Notes: generated by a model from the letters alone, not told the origin. Positions 52,357 to 61,853 are shown, numbered from the stretch's first letter. The stretch: 64,000 bases of DNA from an uncultured Anaerotruncus sp. (GCA_944385965.1 CALWZG010000057.1:1-64000), one strand, 5' to 3'. Made by a program: numbers and translations.

Positions 52357-52728
52357 ATGATTACAAATGTTGACAATGCTTCCGCTTTGGCTGCCGAAGA
52401 CCAGACCTGTCCCACCATTGGGTATCAGTCCGCGTCCATCTGCGTACCTGTAACAGTTACACCCTTTGCAAAGACCGGGGCTACCATGACAAAATGCTGT
52501 GGGGCTCCTGTGGTTGTACCGGGAAATGCCACTTGTGCCGGCACCAGAGGAGGCTCCTGTGTCTTTACCCTCAGCCAGGATATTTGTGTAGCTGTTCCTG
52601 TTGAGTTTGGCGCGGTAGCGTCGGTAGGTGACACCTATGTAAACTGCAACGCCGCTTCTGCTGAGGATATCTGCACTGGATGCGATGGTACTCCCGTTCC
52701 TCCTGTGGAGGTTGTTCCTGAGACTTAA
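52357..52728 (+). CDS. Small Cys-rich protein, possibly spore-associated
   Basis: A 123-residue protein without signal peptide, of unrecognised family. It has ten Cys and alternating hydrophobic beta-like stretches. Two segments resemble each other: ICVPVTVTPFAKTGATMTKC and ICVAVPVEFGAVASVGDTYV, each starting I-C-V and ending before a Cys, which suggests an internal duplication. Many spore coat proteins are short, Cys-rich and beta-structured; a sigma-K-like promoter upstream agrees. RBS GAAAGGGG precedes the ATG and a terminator follows. The spore role is inference. Confidence 0.65.
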   Translation: MITNVDNASALAAEDQTCPTIGYQSASICVPVTVTPFAKTGATMTKCCGAPVVVPGNATCAGTRGGSCVFTLSQDICVAVPVEFGAVASVGDTYVNCNAASAEDICTGCDGTPVPPVEVVPET

Positions 52729-52760
52729 GTTTTAAAATCAGGACAACGGAGATTGAAAGA

Positions 52761-52794
52761 AAGGCCCTCTTTCCATAACTGGAAAGGGGGCCTT
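52761..52794. terminator. Bidirectional hairpin between convergent genes
   Basis: AAGGCCCTCTTTCC / GGAAAGGGGGCCTT stem with 6-base loop, between the Cys-rich gene and the convergent AGCS gene. Confidence 0.7.
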
Positions 52795-52806
52795 GTCAGC
52801 TGCATC

Positions 52807-54210
52807 TCATTTACAAGACGCCAAAAGAGCTTCTTTTTTCAGATAGGACTTTGTTAATGCAGCAACCTCACCTGAAAGGGCCAGAATTCCAATCAGATTG
52901 GGCAAAGCCATCAAACCGTTGAAGGTGTCAGAAAGATTCCACACCAACTCCAGTTTGGCGACACATCCAATCCCAGCCAGCAGCACAAAGCACAGACGAT
53001 AGATTGGAATGGGTTTTTCCCCAAACAGGTAGCGGAGAGACAGTTCTCCATAATAGGACCATCCCAAAAGGGTGGAAAAGGCGAAGCAGGTGATAGAAAG
53101 GGCAATAAACACCCCTCCGAAAGAGCCGAACACACTGGAGAAAGCCAGTACGGAAAGGGCAGCTCCTTCCAATCCAGAATGCTGGGCGTTGGTGGTCAGA
53201 ATAGCCAAAGCAGTAATTGTGCATACCACCAAGGTATCCAAAAATACCTCGAAAATTCCCCACATACCTTGACGAACCGGTTCTTTTACATTGGAGGCGG
53301 AGTTGACCATCACCGAACAGCCCAGCCCGGCCTCATTAGAAAAAACGCCTCTGGCAACCCCATAGCGCACAGCATGGCTGGCCAAAATTCCAGCAGCGCC
53401 GCCTCCTATGGAGGGCCAGCGAAAAGCCTCCTGAAAAATAGTCCTTAATACAGAAGGGACCATAGAACGATTTAAAAAAATCAGTACCAGTCCCCCGAAG
53501 ATATAACTGAGGGCCATGAAAGGGACCAAGCGTTCCGCCACCGAGGCGATACGCTTTAGTCCACCCAAGATGACTAAGCCGCCAAACAGGGCAACCAAAA
53601 TTCCAACAGCGGCGGGGGAAACTCCAAAAGTAGAGGACAAGGCTCCAGCAATAGAATTGGATTGAGTCATACAGCCGATGCCGAAGGAGGCCATCAAGCA
53701 GAAAAATGCGAACATCACCGCCAGCCATTTGCAGCCCAGTCCTCGTTCAATGTAAATCATAGGCCCGCCGGACCAGTTTCCTGACGGGCTTCGATAACGA
53801 TAGTGGTTTCCCAGCACATTTTCCGCGAATTTTGTCATCATGCCAAACAGGGCACTGAACCACATCCAGAATACAGCCCCAGGCCCTCCTGAAACGATGG
53901 CGGTGGCTACCCCCACAATATTTCCAGTTCCAATGGTGCCGGCCAAGGCGGTGGTGAGGGCTTGGAACTGTGAGATAGAGGAGGCGTCACTTTTATCCCG
54001 AACAGTCCGTTCCTGGAAGATAGCCAGCAGGGTACATCGTATCCAAAGGCGAAGATGAGTGATTTGAAAGAATCCGGTGCGCAAGGTAAAATAGAACCCT
54101 GTAACCAAAATAAATCCAATCATGGCAGGCCCCCACACCAAGGCGTTGACCTGCCTTTCCAGATGAGATAAAATCCGCAGAAACTCCGTTGGATACTCCC
54201 TCCCGCTCAA
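52807..54210 (-). CDS. Sodium:alanine/glycine symporter (AGCS family)
   Basis: A membrane protein of up to 467 residues. The AGCS signature is ALAGTIGTGNIVGVATAIVS, preceded by VWGPAMIGFILVTGFYFTLR and followed by GPGAVFWMWFSALFGMMTK and FSNEAGLGCSVMVNSAS. It imports alanine or glycine with Na+. The start is uncertain: the frame opens at a TTG (54210) without a ribosome site, while GGGAGGG lies a few codons inside, so the true start may be about ten codons later. It follows the PLP decarboxylase by 16 bases in one operon. Confidence 0.88.
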   Translation of the reverse strand: MSGREYPTEFLRILSHLERQVNALVWGPAMIGFILVTGFYFTLRTGFFQITHLRLWIRCTLLAIFQERTVRDKSDASSISQFQALTTALAGTIGTGNIVGVATAIVSGGPGAVFWMWFSALFGMMTKFAENVLGNHYRYRSPSGNWSGGPMIYIERGLGCKWLAVMFAFFCLMASFGIGCMTQSNSIAGALSSTFGVSPAAVGILVALFGGLVILGGLKRIASVAERLVPFMALSYIFGGLVLIFLNRSMVPSVLRTIFQEAFRWPSIGGGAAGILASHAVRYGVARGVFSNEAGLGCSVMVNSASNVKEPVRQGMWGIFEVFLDTLVVCTITALAILTTNAQHSGLEGAALSVLAFSSVFGSFGGVFIALSITCFAFSTLLGWSYYGELSLRYLFGEKPIPIYRLCFVLLAGIGCVAKLELVWNLSDTFNGLMALPNLIGILALSGEVAALTKSYLKKEALLASCK

Positions 54211-54226
54211 ATGCTTTTATCACATT

Positions 54227-55441
54227 TTATGCGAGAATTCCTAAGTCCATGCCAAGGGCCCCATCCTCCCGGAGAAGCAGTTGGGCAGGGGGCTGCTGGC
54301 CCGCAAACAATTGTGGGGAAAGGGTATAGGCGTAGCTGCCAGCGTTGGAGACCGCTAACAGATCCCCAATTTTTGGGGAGGGAAGCAGAATGTCTCTTGC
54401 CATCTGGTCGGCGGCGGTGCATAGGTTTCCCGCCACCTGTACTCTTTCCAGAGGGCCTTCTTTGCCTGGCAGGAAAAATCGGAAGGCGTCCTGACAGGTA
54501 TACAGAGGCTCCGCTGCGGCGGGATTCTGGGACCAGCCTTCCACCAGAAGCGCCATGGAAGGCCGCAGAAAACCGTTCAGGGTGTTCTGTACCAACAGGA
54601 ATTTTTCTCCCCGACATTCTTTGATGTCAATGATACGGGCGGCGTACCACCCAGCCTGACAGACAGGGAACCGTCCAGTCTCTAAAAGCAGCTTTCCAAC
54701 CTTTTGGGCGTGAAGTTGTTCCGCCAGAGCGGCGCAGGCAGCTCCAACTGCCTCCAAATCCAGAGGGGTTTGGTTGGGAGCGTAGTTTATACCAAGTCCG
54801 CCGCCAAAGTTCACAAATTCCAAGGGACCTCCAAAAAGATGGGCGCACCGCTGAGCCAGTTCTCCCACCTGCTGGTAGTAATGGGACAGGCCATCCGCTT
54901 CCAGCTGTTGAGAACGAAGATGGACGTGGATGCCCACCAATTGTAAATGGGACAAGCGGTTTAAAAATCCCTTGCTGGCGAAAAGCTGCTGTTCTTCCAC
55001 ACCGAATTTACTGGGGGCAGGGGCGAACTGGGGATGTACACGGATACCCACTTTGGCCTGCTGGCAGCGCTTGGCGGCGATTTCTTCCAGAAGCTCCAGT
55101 TCATGGAGGCTGTCAGCGATGATGATACAGTTATCCCAAGCCTTCTCCAAATCGGAGAGCCTTTTGGCGGGAGCGGAATAATAGATTTGCTGAGGCCCCA
55201 AACCATGCTGATGGCAGAGAAGCACCTCCCGCAAAGAGGCGGCATCCGCCCAGACTCCTTGGTCAAAAAGAATGTTCAGGACTGGGCCAAAGCAGTTGGC
55301 CTTCACCGAATAGAGGAGTTGATATTGGGGAAAAGTCTTCTGCAATTCCTCAATGCGCTGCTGAATGATGCATTGGTCATAGAGATAAAATGAGTCATAA
55401 CGCTGTCCGCCAGCCAATAGGGCGGCTTCGATTCGCTCCAC
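54227..55441 (-). CDS. Fold-type III PLP-dependent decarboxylase (LysA-like, substrate unknown)
   Basis: A 404-residue enzyme related to diaminopimelate decarboxylase. The PLP lysine is in LLYSVKANCFGPVLN (about residue 48). Other barrel motifs are GIHVHLRSQ, EFVNFGGGLGINY and LLLETGRFPVCQAGWY. In the second domain the usual CESGD is replaced by GNLCTAADQMARD, which resembles decarboxylases acting on carrier-bound or modified amino acids more than true LysA. Near the end AVSNAGSYAYTLSPQLF supplies the PLP-contact Tyr. Pairing with an amino acid symporter suggests use of an imported or recycled amino acid. The substrate is not determinable here. Confidence 0.82.
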   Translation of the reverse strand: MERIEAALLAGGQRYDSFYLYDQCIIQQRIEELQKTFPQYQLLYSVKANCFGPVLNILFDQGVWADAASLREVLLCHQHGLGPQQIYYSAPAKRLSDLEKAWDNCIIIADSLHELELLEEIAAKRCQQAKVGIRVHPQFAPAPSKFGVEEQQLFASKGFLNRLSHLQLVGIHVHLRSQQLEADGLSHYYQQVGELAQRCAHLFGGPLEFVNFGGGLGINYAPNQTPLDLEAVGAACAALAEQLHAQKVGKLLLETGRFPVCQAGWYAARIIDIKECRGEKFLLVQNTLNGFLRPSMALLVEGWSQNPAAAEPLYTCQDAFRFFLPGKEGPLERVQVAGNLCTAADQMARDILLPSPKIGDLLAVSNAGSYAYTLSPQLFAGQQPPAQLLLREDGALGMDLGILA

Positions 55442-55580
55442 AATGATGCCTCCTTTGTTTGGGTAAAGTTATCTGAAATGTCAATGGAAAGGGCGGCTAT
55501 CAACAGTTCTGCTGTTGGTCTTGTGCTTATTATATCATAGTTGGACACAAAATAGATAGAGATTTGTTCACAAATTATAC

Positions 55581-55608
55581 TTGATTTTCTTGGAAAAAGG
55601 GTTACAAT
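55581..55608 (+). promoter_or_regulatory. Promoter of clpB
   Basis: TTGATT followed 16 bases later by TACAAT, just upstream of the CIRCE element. Confidence 0.6.
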
Positions 55609-55612
55609 TGTA

Positions 55613-55639
55613 TTAGCACTCGAGATAGTAGAGTGCTAA
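55613..55639 (+). promoter_or_regulatory. CIRCE operator (HrcA binding site)
   Basis: A perfect TTAGCACTC-N9-GAGTGCTAA, the conserved heat-shock operator, placed a few bases after the -10 box and 41 bases before clpB. It indicates HrcA repression of clpB. Confidence 0.95.
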
Positions 55640-55680
55640 CGAATTTGTAAATCTTAGTTTTAGAATAGAGGAGGGTGTCT

Positions 55681-58293
55681 ATGAACGCTCAAAAATTTAC
55701 CCAGAAATCCCTGGAGGCGATTCAGGAGGCCCAAAGCTTGGCCACTGAATACCAGAACATGCAGATTGAGCAGGAACACCTGCTGGCTGCCTTGATGAGC
55801 CAGGAGGATGGGCTTATTGCTCAGATGCTCAAAAAGATGGAAACGGATGTATCCGGTTTGCGGGGGGCGGTCCAGAATCAGGTGGAGCGCCTGCCCAGGG
55901 TGACCGGACCCGGACGGGAACAGGGAAAGATTTATATTTCCCAGGATGTAGACCGGGCTTTGGTTGCCGCTGAAAAAACCGCGGAACGGATGAAGGACGA
56001 ATATGTGTCGGTTGAACACATCATGCTGGCTTTATTGGACCAGCCCAATTCCAATCTGAAAGCTCTGTTCCGCCAATATGGCTTGGATAAGAACAAATTT
56101 TTGTCCGCCCTGGCCAGTGTCCGGGGAAACACCCGTGTGACTTCCGATACCCCGGAGGATACCTACGACGCCCTGAAAAAGTATGGTTCTGACCTGGTGG
56201 AGCTGGCCCGCAAACAAAAGCTGGACCCGGTAATCGGCCGTGATAATGAGATTCGTAATGTGATTCGGATTCTGTCCCGAAAGACCAAAAACAATCCGGT
56301 GCTGATTGGTGAGCCTGGCGTTGGTAAGACCGCCATTGCGGAGGGCTTGGCTTTGCGTATTGTCCGTGGAGATGTGCCGGAAAATCTGAAGGACCGCACG
56401 ATTTTTTCCCTGGACATGGGAGCCCTGATTGCGGGAGCCAAATTCCGAGGGGAATTTGAGGAACGTTTGAAGGCGGTTTTGCAGGAAATCCGCAAGAGCG
56501 AGGGCAAAATCATCCTGTTTATTGATGAGCTGCATACCATTGTGGGGGCCGGCAAGACCGAAGGTTCTATGGATGCCGGAAACCTGCTGAAACCCATGCT
56601 GGCCCGGGGAGCGCTGCACTGCATCGGAGCCACCACCCTCAATGAATACCGCCAATATATTGAGAAGGACGCGGCTTTGGAGCGTCGGTTCCAGCCGGTG
56701 CTGGTGCCGGAGCCTACGGTAGAGGACACCATCTCCATTCTGCGGGGACTGAAAGAGCGGTATGAGGTTTATCATGGGGTGAAAATTCAGGACCAAGCCC
56801 TGATTGCCGCCGCCACCCTGTCCAACCGTTATATCTCTGACCGGTTTCTGCCGGATAAGGCCATTGACCTGGTGGATGAGGCCTGTGCCATGATTCGTAC
56901 TGAGATGGATTCCATGCCTGCCGAGCTGGATGATCTGAGCCGGAAAATCATGCAGCATGAGATTGAAGAAGCCGCTTTGAAGAAGGAAAAGGATGCCCTT
57001 TCTCAGGAACACCTGAAGGAAATCCAAAAAGAACTGGCGGAGATGCGGGAACAGTTTAAGGGCATGAAGGCCAAATGGGAAAACGAAAAGAATTCCATTA
57101 CCAAGGTCCAGAAGCTCCGTGAGGAATTGGAGCAGGTGAACGCTGATATTGAGAAGGCGGAACGGGAATATGACCTGAACCGGGCCGCCGAGCTGAAATA
57201 TGGAAAGCTGCCCGCCTTGCAGAAGGAGCTGGAGGCTCAGGAGGCGCTGGCCAGCGAAGCCGAAAAGGACACCACCCTGCTGCGGGATAAGGTGACCGAG
57301 GAGGAAATCGCCCGGATTGTGGGCCGCTGGACCGGTATCCCGGTGGCTAAGCTGATGGAAGGAGAGCGGGAAAAGCTGCTCCATATGGAAAGCATCCTGC
57401 ATCAGCGGGTTGTGGGACAAGATGAAGCGGTCACCAGCGTGGCCGAGGCGATTCTCCGCTCCCGGGCGGGTATCCAGGACCGGAACCGTCCCATTGGCTC
57501 CTTCCTGTTCCTGGGTCCCACCGGCGTTGGAAAGACCGAGCTGGCCAAGGCGCTGGCCCAAGCTCTGTTCGATGACGAAAAGAATATCGTTCGGATTGAT
57601 ATGAGCGAGTATATGGAGAAATACTCGGTAAGCCGCTTGATTGGAGCGCCTCCAGGATATGTGGGCTATGAGGAGGGCGGTCAGCTGACCGAGGCTGTGC
57701 GCCGCAAGCCTTATTCGGTGGTGCTGTTTGACGAAATCGAGAAGGCCCACCCGGATGTGTTCAATATTCTGTTACAGGTGCTGGATGATGGCCGTATCAC
57801 CGATTCCCAAGGCCGTACTGTGGACTTTAAAAATACCATTATCATCCTGACTTCCAATCTGGGTTCCCCCTATATTTTGGAGGGTATCGGCTCCGATGGT
57901 CAAATCACCGAGGAGGCTCGCAAACAGGTGGAAGGGCTGCTGAAGCAGCAGTTCCGTCCAGAATTCCTGAACCGGTTGGATGAGATTGTATTCTACAAGC
58001 CTCTGACCAAAGAGGAAACCTTCAAGATTGTGGATTTGCTGCTGGTAGGCTTGCAGAAACGTTTGGCGGACAAACAGCTGACCCTCAGCTTAACCGAGGA
58101 TGCCAAGCAGCTGGTAGTGGAGCAGGGATACGACCCAGTCTATGGCGCTCGCCCCTTAAAGCGTTTCCTGCAGCATAAGGTGGAAACCTTGATTGCCCGG
58201 ACCATTATTGAGCAGGATTTGCTTCCCGGTACTCATATTACCATCGACGCCCAAGATGGCCAGCTGACTTTGACCACCCAGCGTCAAGCTTAA
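55681..58293 (+). CDS. clpB: ATP-dependent chaperone ClpB
   Basis: An 870-residue Hsp100 disaggregase. It has the N-terminal Clp repeat domain ([19 protein letters not shown]), AAA1 with Walker [14 protein letters not shown], a coiled-coil M-domain rich in Glu and Lys (about 405-530) that distinguishes ClpB from ClpC, and AAA2 with Walker [15 protein letters not shown] and pore loop [13 protein letters not shown]. No ClpP-binding loop is evident. It works with DnaK to rescue aggregates. The ATG at 55681 follows GAGGAGGGTG; the GTG six bases upstream falls on that site. Confidence 0.96.
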   Translation: MNAQKFTQKSLEAIQEAQSLATEYQNMQIEQEHLLAALMSQEDGLIAQMLKKMETDVSGLRGAVQNQVERLPRVTGPGREQGKIYISQDVDRALVAAEKTAERMKDEYVSVEHIMLALLDQPNSNLKALFRQYGLDKNKFLSALASVRGNTRVTSDTPEDTYDALKKYGSDLVELARKQKLDPVIGRDNEIRNVIRILSRKTKNNPVLIGEPGVGKTAIAEGLALRIVRGDVPENLKDRTIFSLDMGALIAGAKFRGEFEERLKAVLQEIRKSEGKIILFIDELHTIVGAGKTEGSMDAGNLLKPMLARGALHCIGATTLNEYRQYIEKDAALERRFQPVLVPEPTVEDTISILRGLKERYEVYHGVKIQDQALIAAATLSNRYISDRFLPDKAIDLVDEACAMIRTEMDSMPAELDDLSRKIMQHEIEEAALKKEKDALSQEHLKEIQKELAEMREQFKGMKAKWENEKNSITKVQKLREELEQVNADIEKAEREYDLNRAAELKYGKLPALQKELEAQEALASEAEKDTTLLRDKVTEEEIARIVGRWTGIPVAKLMEGEREKLLHMESILHQRVVGQDEAVTSVAEAILRSRAGIQDRNRPIGSFLFLGPTGVGKTELAKALAQALFDDEKNIVRIDMSEYMEKYSVSRLIGAPPGYVGYEEGGQLTEAVRRKPYSVVLFDEIEKAHPDVFNILLQVLDDGRITDSQGRTVDFKNTIIILTSNLGSPYILEGIGSDGQITEEARKQVEGLLKQQFRPEFLNRLDEIVFYKPLTKEETFKIVDLLLVGLQKRLADKQLTLSLTEDAKQLVVEQGYDPVYGARPLKRFLQHKVETLIARTIIEQDLLPGTHITIDAQDGQLTLTTQRQA

Positions 58294-58311
58294 AACCCAA
58301 GAAATTAGGAC

Positions 58312-58356
58312 AGCCGCCCCTTCAACCATAATAGGTTGAAGGGGCGGCTTGTTTCT
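58312..58356. terminator. Terminator between clpB and the M20 gene
   Basis: A perfect 16-bp stem AGCCGCCCCTTCAACC / GGTTGAAGGGGCGGCT with 6-base loop, then TGTTTCTTT on the plus strand. Confidence 0.88.
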
Positions 58357-58364
58357 TTAGGTCA

Positions 58365-59507
58365 TTAAAGTTGGGTCAGCAGACCGGCCAGCATAGCGAT
58401 ACGGGGGAGATAGCTTTCGGTGTCCAGATGCTCGTTCAAAGCATGCATACCGCTTCCAACAGCACCCAATCCATCCAAAGTGGGACACCCAACAGAGGAA
58501 GTCAGATTGCCGTCAGAACCGCCGCCTACAAAAGCTTTTCCAACCTGGAAGCCCAGGCGCTGGGCACATTCAGAAGCGGTCTGGAACAGCTTTAAGCTTT
58601 CTGGGGTTTCCTCAAAGGGCAGGCGGCCTTCATCGTTGTCATCCAATTTGATGGTGCATTTGGGGTCTACCGGTTTCAGATTGGACAGAAGCTCATGAAT
58701 TCGTTTCGCTTCCGCCACGGTGGTGGTTCTCAGGTCCACTTCCAACCGGCAGAAATCGGGAATCACGTTGGGCTGGGAACCTCCCTTAATCACCCCTACA
58801 TTTAAAGTCGTTCCCTTCTCATAGTCACTGAGGGATTGGATGTACAGAATTTGATGGGCGGCTTCCTTGATGGCGGAAGCGCCGCCCAAAGGGTCATTTC
58901 CGGCGTGAGCGGCTTTGCCGGTGATTTCTACTCCATAAAACCGTACGCCTTTCCGTCCGGATTTTAAATCCCCATTGTTGGCGGCAGGCTCAGCAATCAG
59001 AGCCGCCAGACTTTTTTTCGCTTCCTCCTCAATGGCGTGGCGGGAGGTATGGCTGCCTGGTTCCTCATCGCTGTTAAATAAAACGCAGATTTGTTTATCC
59101 AGGGGGATGTTCAGCTCCTTGCAGGCTTTCAAAGACCAGATAACCGAGATATCCCCGGATTTCATGTCCAGTACACCTGGACCATAAAGTGCCCCTTCCT
59201 TTTCAACAATAGGAAGCTGGTCCTTTTCCCAAACTGTGTCATAGTGTCCGATCACCAAAATTTGCTGTTCCTGGGTTCCATATCTAAAAACCAGATGGTC
59301 TCCGGCGGTAGGCTGGCTGATAACCCGGTCGGGCTCTAGTCCCAAACGGTTCTTGACAATCTTCCGAAGCACCGCCGCGCACTGGTTGGAAAGCTCAGGC
59401 TGGGCGCTGGGAGAAGGGGCTTTCACCAGTTCCAGCAGGTCGGAAAAAATCTCCTCCTTATGGGCCTGCAGATATTCCAGAATTTGTTGTTCATAAAAAG
59501 CCATCAT
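58365..59507 (-). CDS. M20-family metallopeptidase (carboxypeptidase G2-like)
   Basis: A 380-residue zinc peptidase. Metal-binding motifs appear in order: VIGHYDTVWEKD (His, Asp), GPGVLDMKSGD (bridging Asp), NSDEEPGSHTSR (catalytic and metal Glu), and a late His in GSGMHALNEHL. The dimerisation domain includes GKAAHAGNDPLGGASAI. It is closest to the glutamate carboxypeptidase/ArgE-DapE group and cleaves a C-terminal amino acid from a peptide or conjugate such as folyl-glutamate. The start is the ATG at 59507 behind AAAGGA; the longer open frame upstream lacks a site. Confidence 0.88.
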   Translation of the reverse strand: MMAFYEQQILEYLQAHKEEIFSDLLELVKAPSPSAQPELSNQCAAVLRKIVKNRLGLEPDRVISQPTAGDHLVFRYGTQEQQILVIGHYDTVWEKDQLPIVEKEGALYGPGVLDMKSGDISVIWSLKACKELNIPLDKQICVLFNSDEEPGSHTSRHAIEEEAKKSLAALIAEPAANNGDLKSGRKGVRFYGVEITGKAAHAGNDPLGGASAIKEAAHQILYIQSLSDYEKGTTLNVGVIKGGSQPNVIPDFCRLEVDLRTTTVAEAKRIHELLSNLKPVDPKCTIKLDDNDEGRLPFEETPESLKLFQTASECAQRLGFQVGKAFVGGGSDGNLTSSVGCPTLDGLGAVGSGMHALNEHLDTESYLPRIAMLAGLLTQL

Positions 59508-59648
59508 AGATCGTCCTTTCTTTGTGGGATTCCAATGGAATCTGTCTGGGGATAGTATAGCACAGAAAAAAGATTTGCGCCAGTGGAAAACACCAATCCC
59601 CCAGTTATGGAAAATCAAATCAAAGAAAGGTCTCCTTCCGGGTTTGAA

Positions 59649-61472
59649 TTAAAAACGGAAGTACAGGTAGGCTGGAACCGACAGATAATCCAAAGGGTCC
59701 ACAAGTTCTTCGTTTATGAACAGTGCCAAATGCAGGTGAGGACCGGTAGAGGCTCCACTGCGGCCCACCTTTCCAATAGGCTGTCCCTGGGTAATCAAAT
59801 CTCCCGCCTGCGCTGAAATTTCCCCACAGGAGGCGTAAAGGGACTGTGTCCCATTTCCATGCCCTATCAGAAGATAATTGCCTAAGGTTGGGTCCTGGCC
59901 GGTTTCCAGCAGGACCCCATCTGCCATGGCGTAAATGGAGTCCCCCTCCTTGGCCGCCAAGTCCACAGCAGGATGCTGGTCAGAAAAAGAGGCAGCCACC
60001 TGCAAATCCTCTCCCTGCTCCAGGGGAGAACTCAATTGAAGTGCCTGGGTATCAGCGGAAGTCCAGGAGACCGATTGATAGGCCAGCTGTTCCCCTGAAG
60101 CGTCCAGCAGCCAGGCGTCAAATCCCAGTTCCAGAAGGGAAGGCCCATCAAAGGTTTGCTGGTAGGTTTGCCCAGGTACCCATGCACCATCTGCATTTTC
60201 CTGCTCAAACCAGTGAAAGGACATACCGGAATCTTCCCCCATCCGCATCCGCCCAGAGACTAAAATATTCCAATAGGCACCTTGAGGCGGAGGTGTCTCA
60301 GGAATGGTAAAGGAGAACAATCCAAGGGAATCCTCTATCTTCACTGAGGAAATCAGCTGTTTCATCAGCAAATCTTCCTGGGATTCCAGTTCTTTCGCTT
60401 TGGATGCGATAAAGATGGCGGTAGGGCCATCCGCCCCTCCAATAATACCAATCGCACTTTGATAATTCAGATAAGAGGCCAGCCAGATTCCCGCTGCAAT
60501 CAAAACCAAAGCACCGCAAGCCCCAATGACGATTTTTTTCCGGGAGGGTTTTGGCTGTTCCAGAATCAGGCTCAGCCGCTTCCTCAGATTTTCTTTTGTC
60601 TGACTGAAAGCGCTGGAAAGGGGCGGCTGGCTCCAGGACGCTCCCATCATATTGAGAATTGCCATACTGTATCCTTTGCGTTGGGACTGGTCCATCCCCT
60701 GAACCATAACCATATCACAGGCAAATTCGCATAGGGTGTTTAACCTGCGCTCCAAAACCCAGGCGGCAGGGTTGAACCAGTGGAGAATCCGAGCCGCCAG
60801 CGCCAGAGACTTCAGCAAAGGGTCCCTGTTTTTAAAATGGGTCAGTTCGTGGAGCAGGGCCAGACGAAGGTCTTTCTGGGAAAGGGAAAAGGTTGGGAGA
60901 AAAATCACAGGCCGGAAAACCCCCACCAGAATCGGGGACCCAGTCAAAGAACAGGAACGCAGGGCTGGAGCCGTATGGAACCGCTTTTCCTCAACGCAGG
61001 TTTGATAGAGAGCCAGGATAGCGGGGTCGGTCACAGGCTGGCTGTTCCGGCGCAGAAGCTGGCGGAATCGAAGAATACTCCATAAGGTTTTCACAAGCAG
61101 AATCAGGATGCCTAACCCCCAAAGAATCGCCAAGACCTGTCCCACCGACAGAAAATTTCCCCCGTTCCCTACATTGGAGCGGATGGGGGATGGGACGGGA
61201 ACCAAGGGTGTAGTGCGGATAGCCATTTGAACCGTATCCAGCCCAAGGGTCTGCTCAAGGATGGGGGAACGGTGGGGCAGAATCCCTTCTATCCAATCAA
61301 GAGGAATCAGAAAGAATAGGGAGGACAGGCTCCAAAATAAATACTGCCAGCCAGGTCCCAATTTTTTCAAAAGGGGATGCAGCAAGCCCAAGAGGACTAC
61401 AAGCAGACCCCCAGTTATGGTCATGGGCAAAAGAATTTCATTAAAAAGGGTTTCCAAATACCACAAAGACAT
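59649..61472 (-). CDS. M56 (BlaR1-like) membrane protease fused to an M23 peptidase domain
   Basis: A 607-residue fusion. The N-terminal M56 region has membrane helices at about 15-35, 45-58 and 112-130, the cytoplasmic zinc motif HELTHFKNRD (208-217) and a later helix at 315-332. Just outside that helix residues 341-357 read IGIIGGADGPTAIFIAS, like the Na+-site segment of oxaloacetate decarboxylase beta subunits. The C-terminus (about 490-600) is an M23 LytM domain with HPAVDLAA and GPHLHLAL zinc ligands. It takes the place of the penicillin sensor of BlaR1. It follows blaI by 7 bases; the pair probably senses or remodels cell wall. Confidence 0.85.
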   Translation of the reverse strand: MSLWYLETLFNEILLPMTITGGLLVVLLGLLHPLLKKLGPGWQYLFWSLSSLFFLIPLDWIEGILPHRSPILEQTLGLDTVQMAIRTTPLVPVPSPIRSNVGNGGNFLSVGQVLAILWGLGILILLVKTLWSILRFRQLLRRNSQPVTDPAILALYQTCVEEKRFHTAPALRSCSLTGSPILVGVFRPVIFLPTFSLSQKDLRLALLHELTHFKNRDPLLKSLALAARILHWFNPAAWVLERRLNTLCEFACDMVMVQGMDQSQRKGYSMAILNMMGASWSQPPLSSAFSQTKENLRKRLSLILEQPKPSRKKIVIGACGALVLIAAGIWLASYLNYQSAIGIIGGADGPTAIFIASKAKELESQEDLLMKQLISSVKIEDSLGLFSFTIPETPPPQGAYWNILVSGRMRMGEDSGMSFHWFEQENADGAWVPGQTYQQTFDGPSLLELGFDAWLLDASGEQLAYQSVSWTSADTQALQLSSPLEQGEDLQVAASFSDQHPAVDLAAKEGDSIYAMADGVLLETGQDPTLGNYLLIGHGNGTQSLYASCGEISAQAGDLITQGQPIGKVGRSGASTGPHLHLALFINEELVDPLDYLSVPAYLYFRF

Positions 61473-61479
61473 TGCTATC

Positions 61480-61839
61480 TCACCTCTCCTTCAGCCATTG
61501 TTTCAATTCAGCGATTTCCTCTGGGCCCAAACCATGGCTGTCATAAAGGGCAGCCACCAGATTTTTCACACTGCCCCCATGGACAGTCCGCAGAAATTCC
61601 TGGGTTTCCTGGGCTCGATAGGTTTCCTCGGAAACCTTGGGGGAAAAACGGTTCTGCCCGCTCACTTTTTGACAGGAAAGCATCCCTTTTTCCACCAGCC
61701 TGGACAGAAAGGTGGAAACAGTTTGAATCTTCCATCCGCGGGTAGGGGAAAAAGCTGTGACCAGTTCTCCCGCCGAAACAGGATGCCCCAACTGCCAGAT
61801 TTCCCGCATAATCAAAAGCTCCGAATCAGATAGACGCAT
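61480..61839 (-). CDS. BlaI/MecI/CopY-family repressor
   Basis: A 119-residue winged-helix repressor: LSDSELLIMREIWQLGHPVS, then KIQTVSTFLSRLVEKGMLS as recognition and wing region. In BlaI the sensor-activated M56 protease cleaves the repressor near Asn-Phe; here the matching area is around GQNRFSPKV. The ATG at 61839 follows GGAGGGATT, and the upstream in-frame start would fall in the operator. It is the first gene of a two-gene operon with the M56-M23 protease. Confidence 0.9.
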   Translation of the reverse strand: MRLSDSELLIMREIWQLGHPVSAGELVTAFSPTRGWKIQTVSTFLSRLVEKGMLSCQKVSGQNRFSPKVSEETYRAQETQEFLRTVHGGSVKNLVAALYDSHGLGPEEIAELKQWLKER

Positions 61840-61853
61840 GTTGAATCCCTCCG

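Noticed and set aside
56032..57750. A 572-codon open frame opposite clpB
   Set aside because: Antisense shadow of a highly conserved gene with strong codon bias; the translation shows no family motif.
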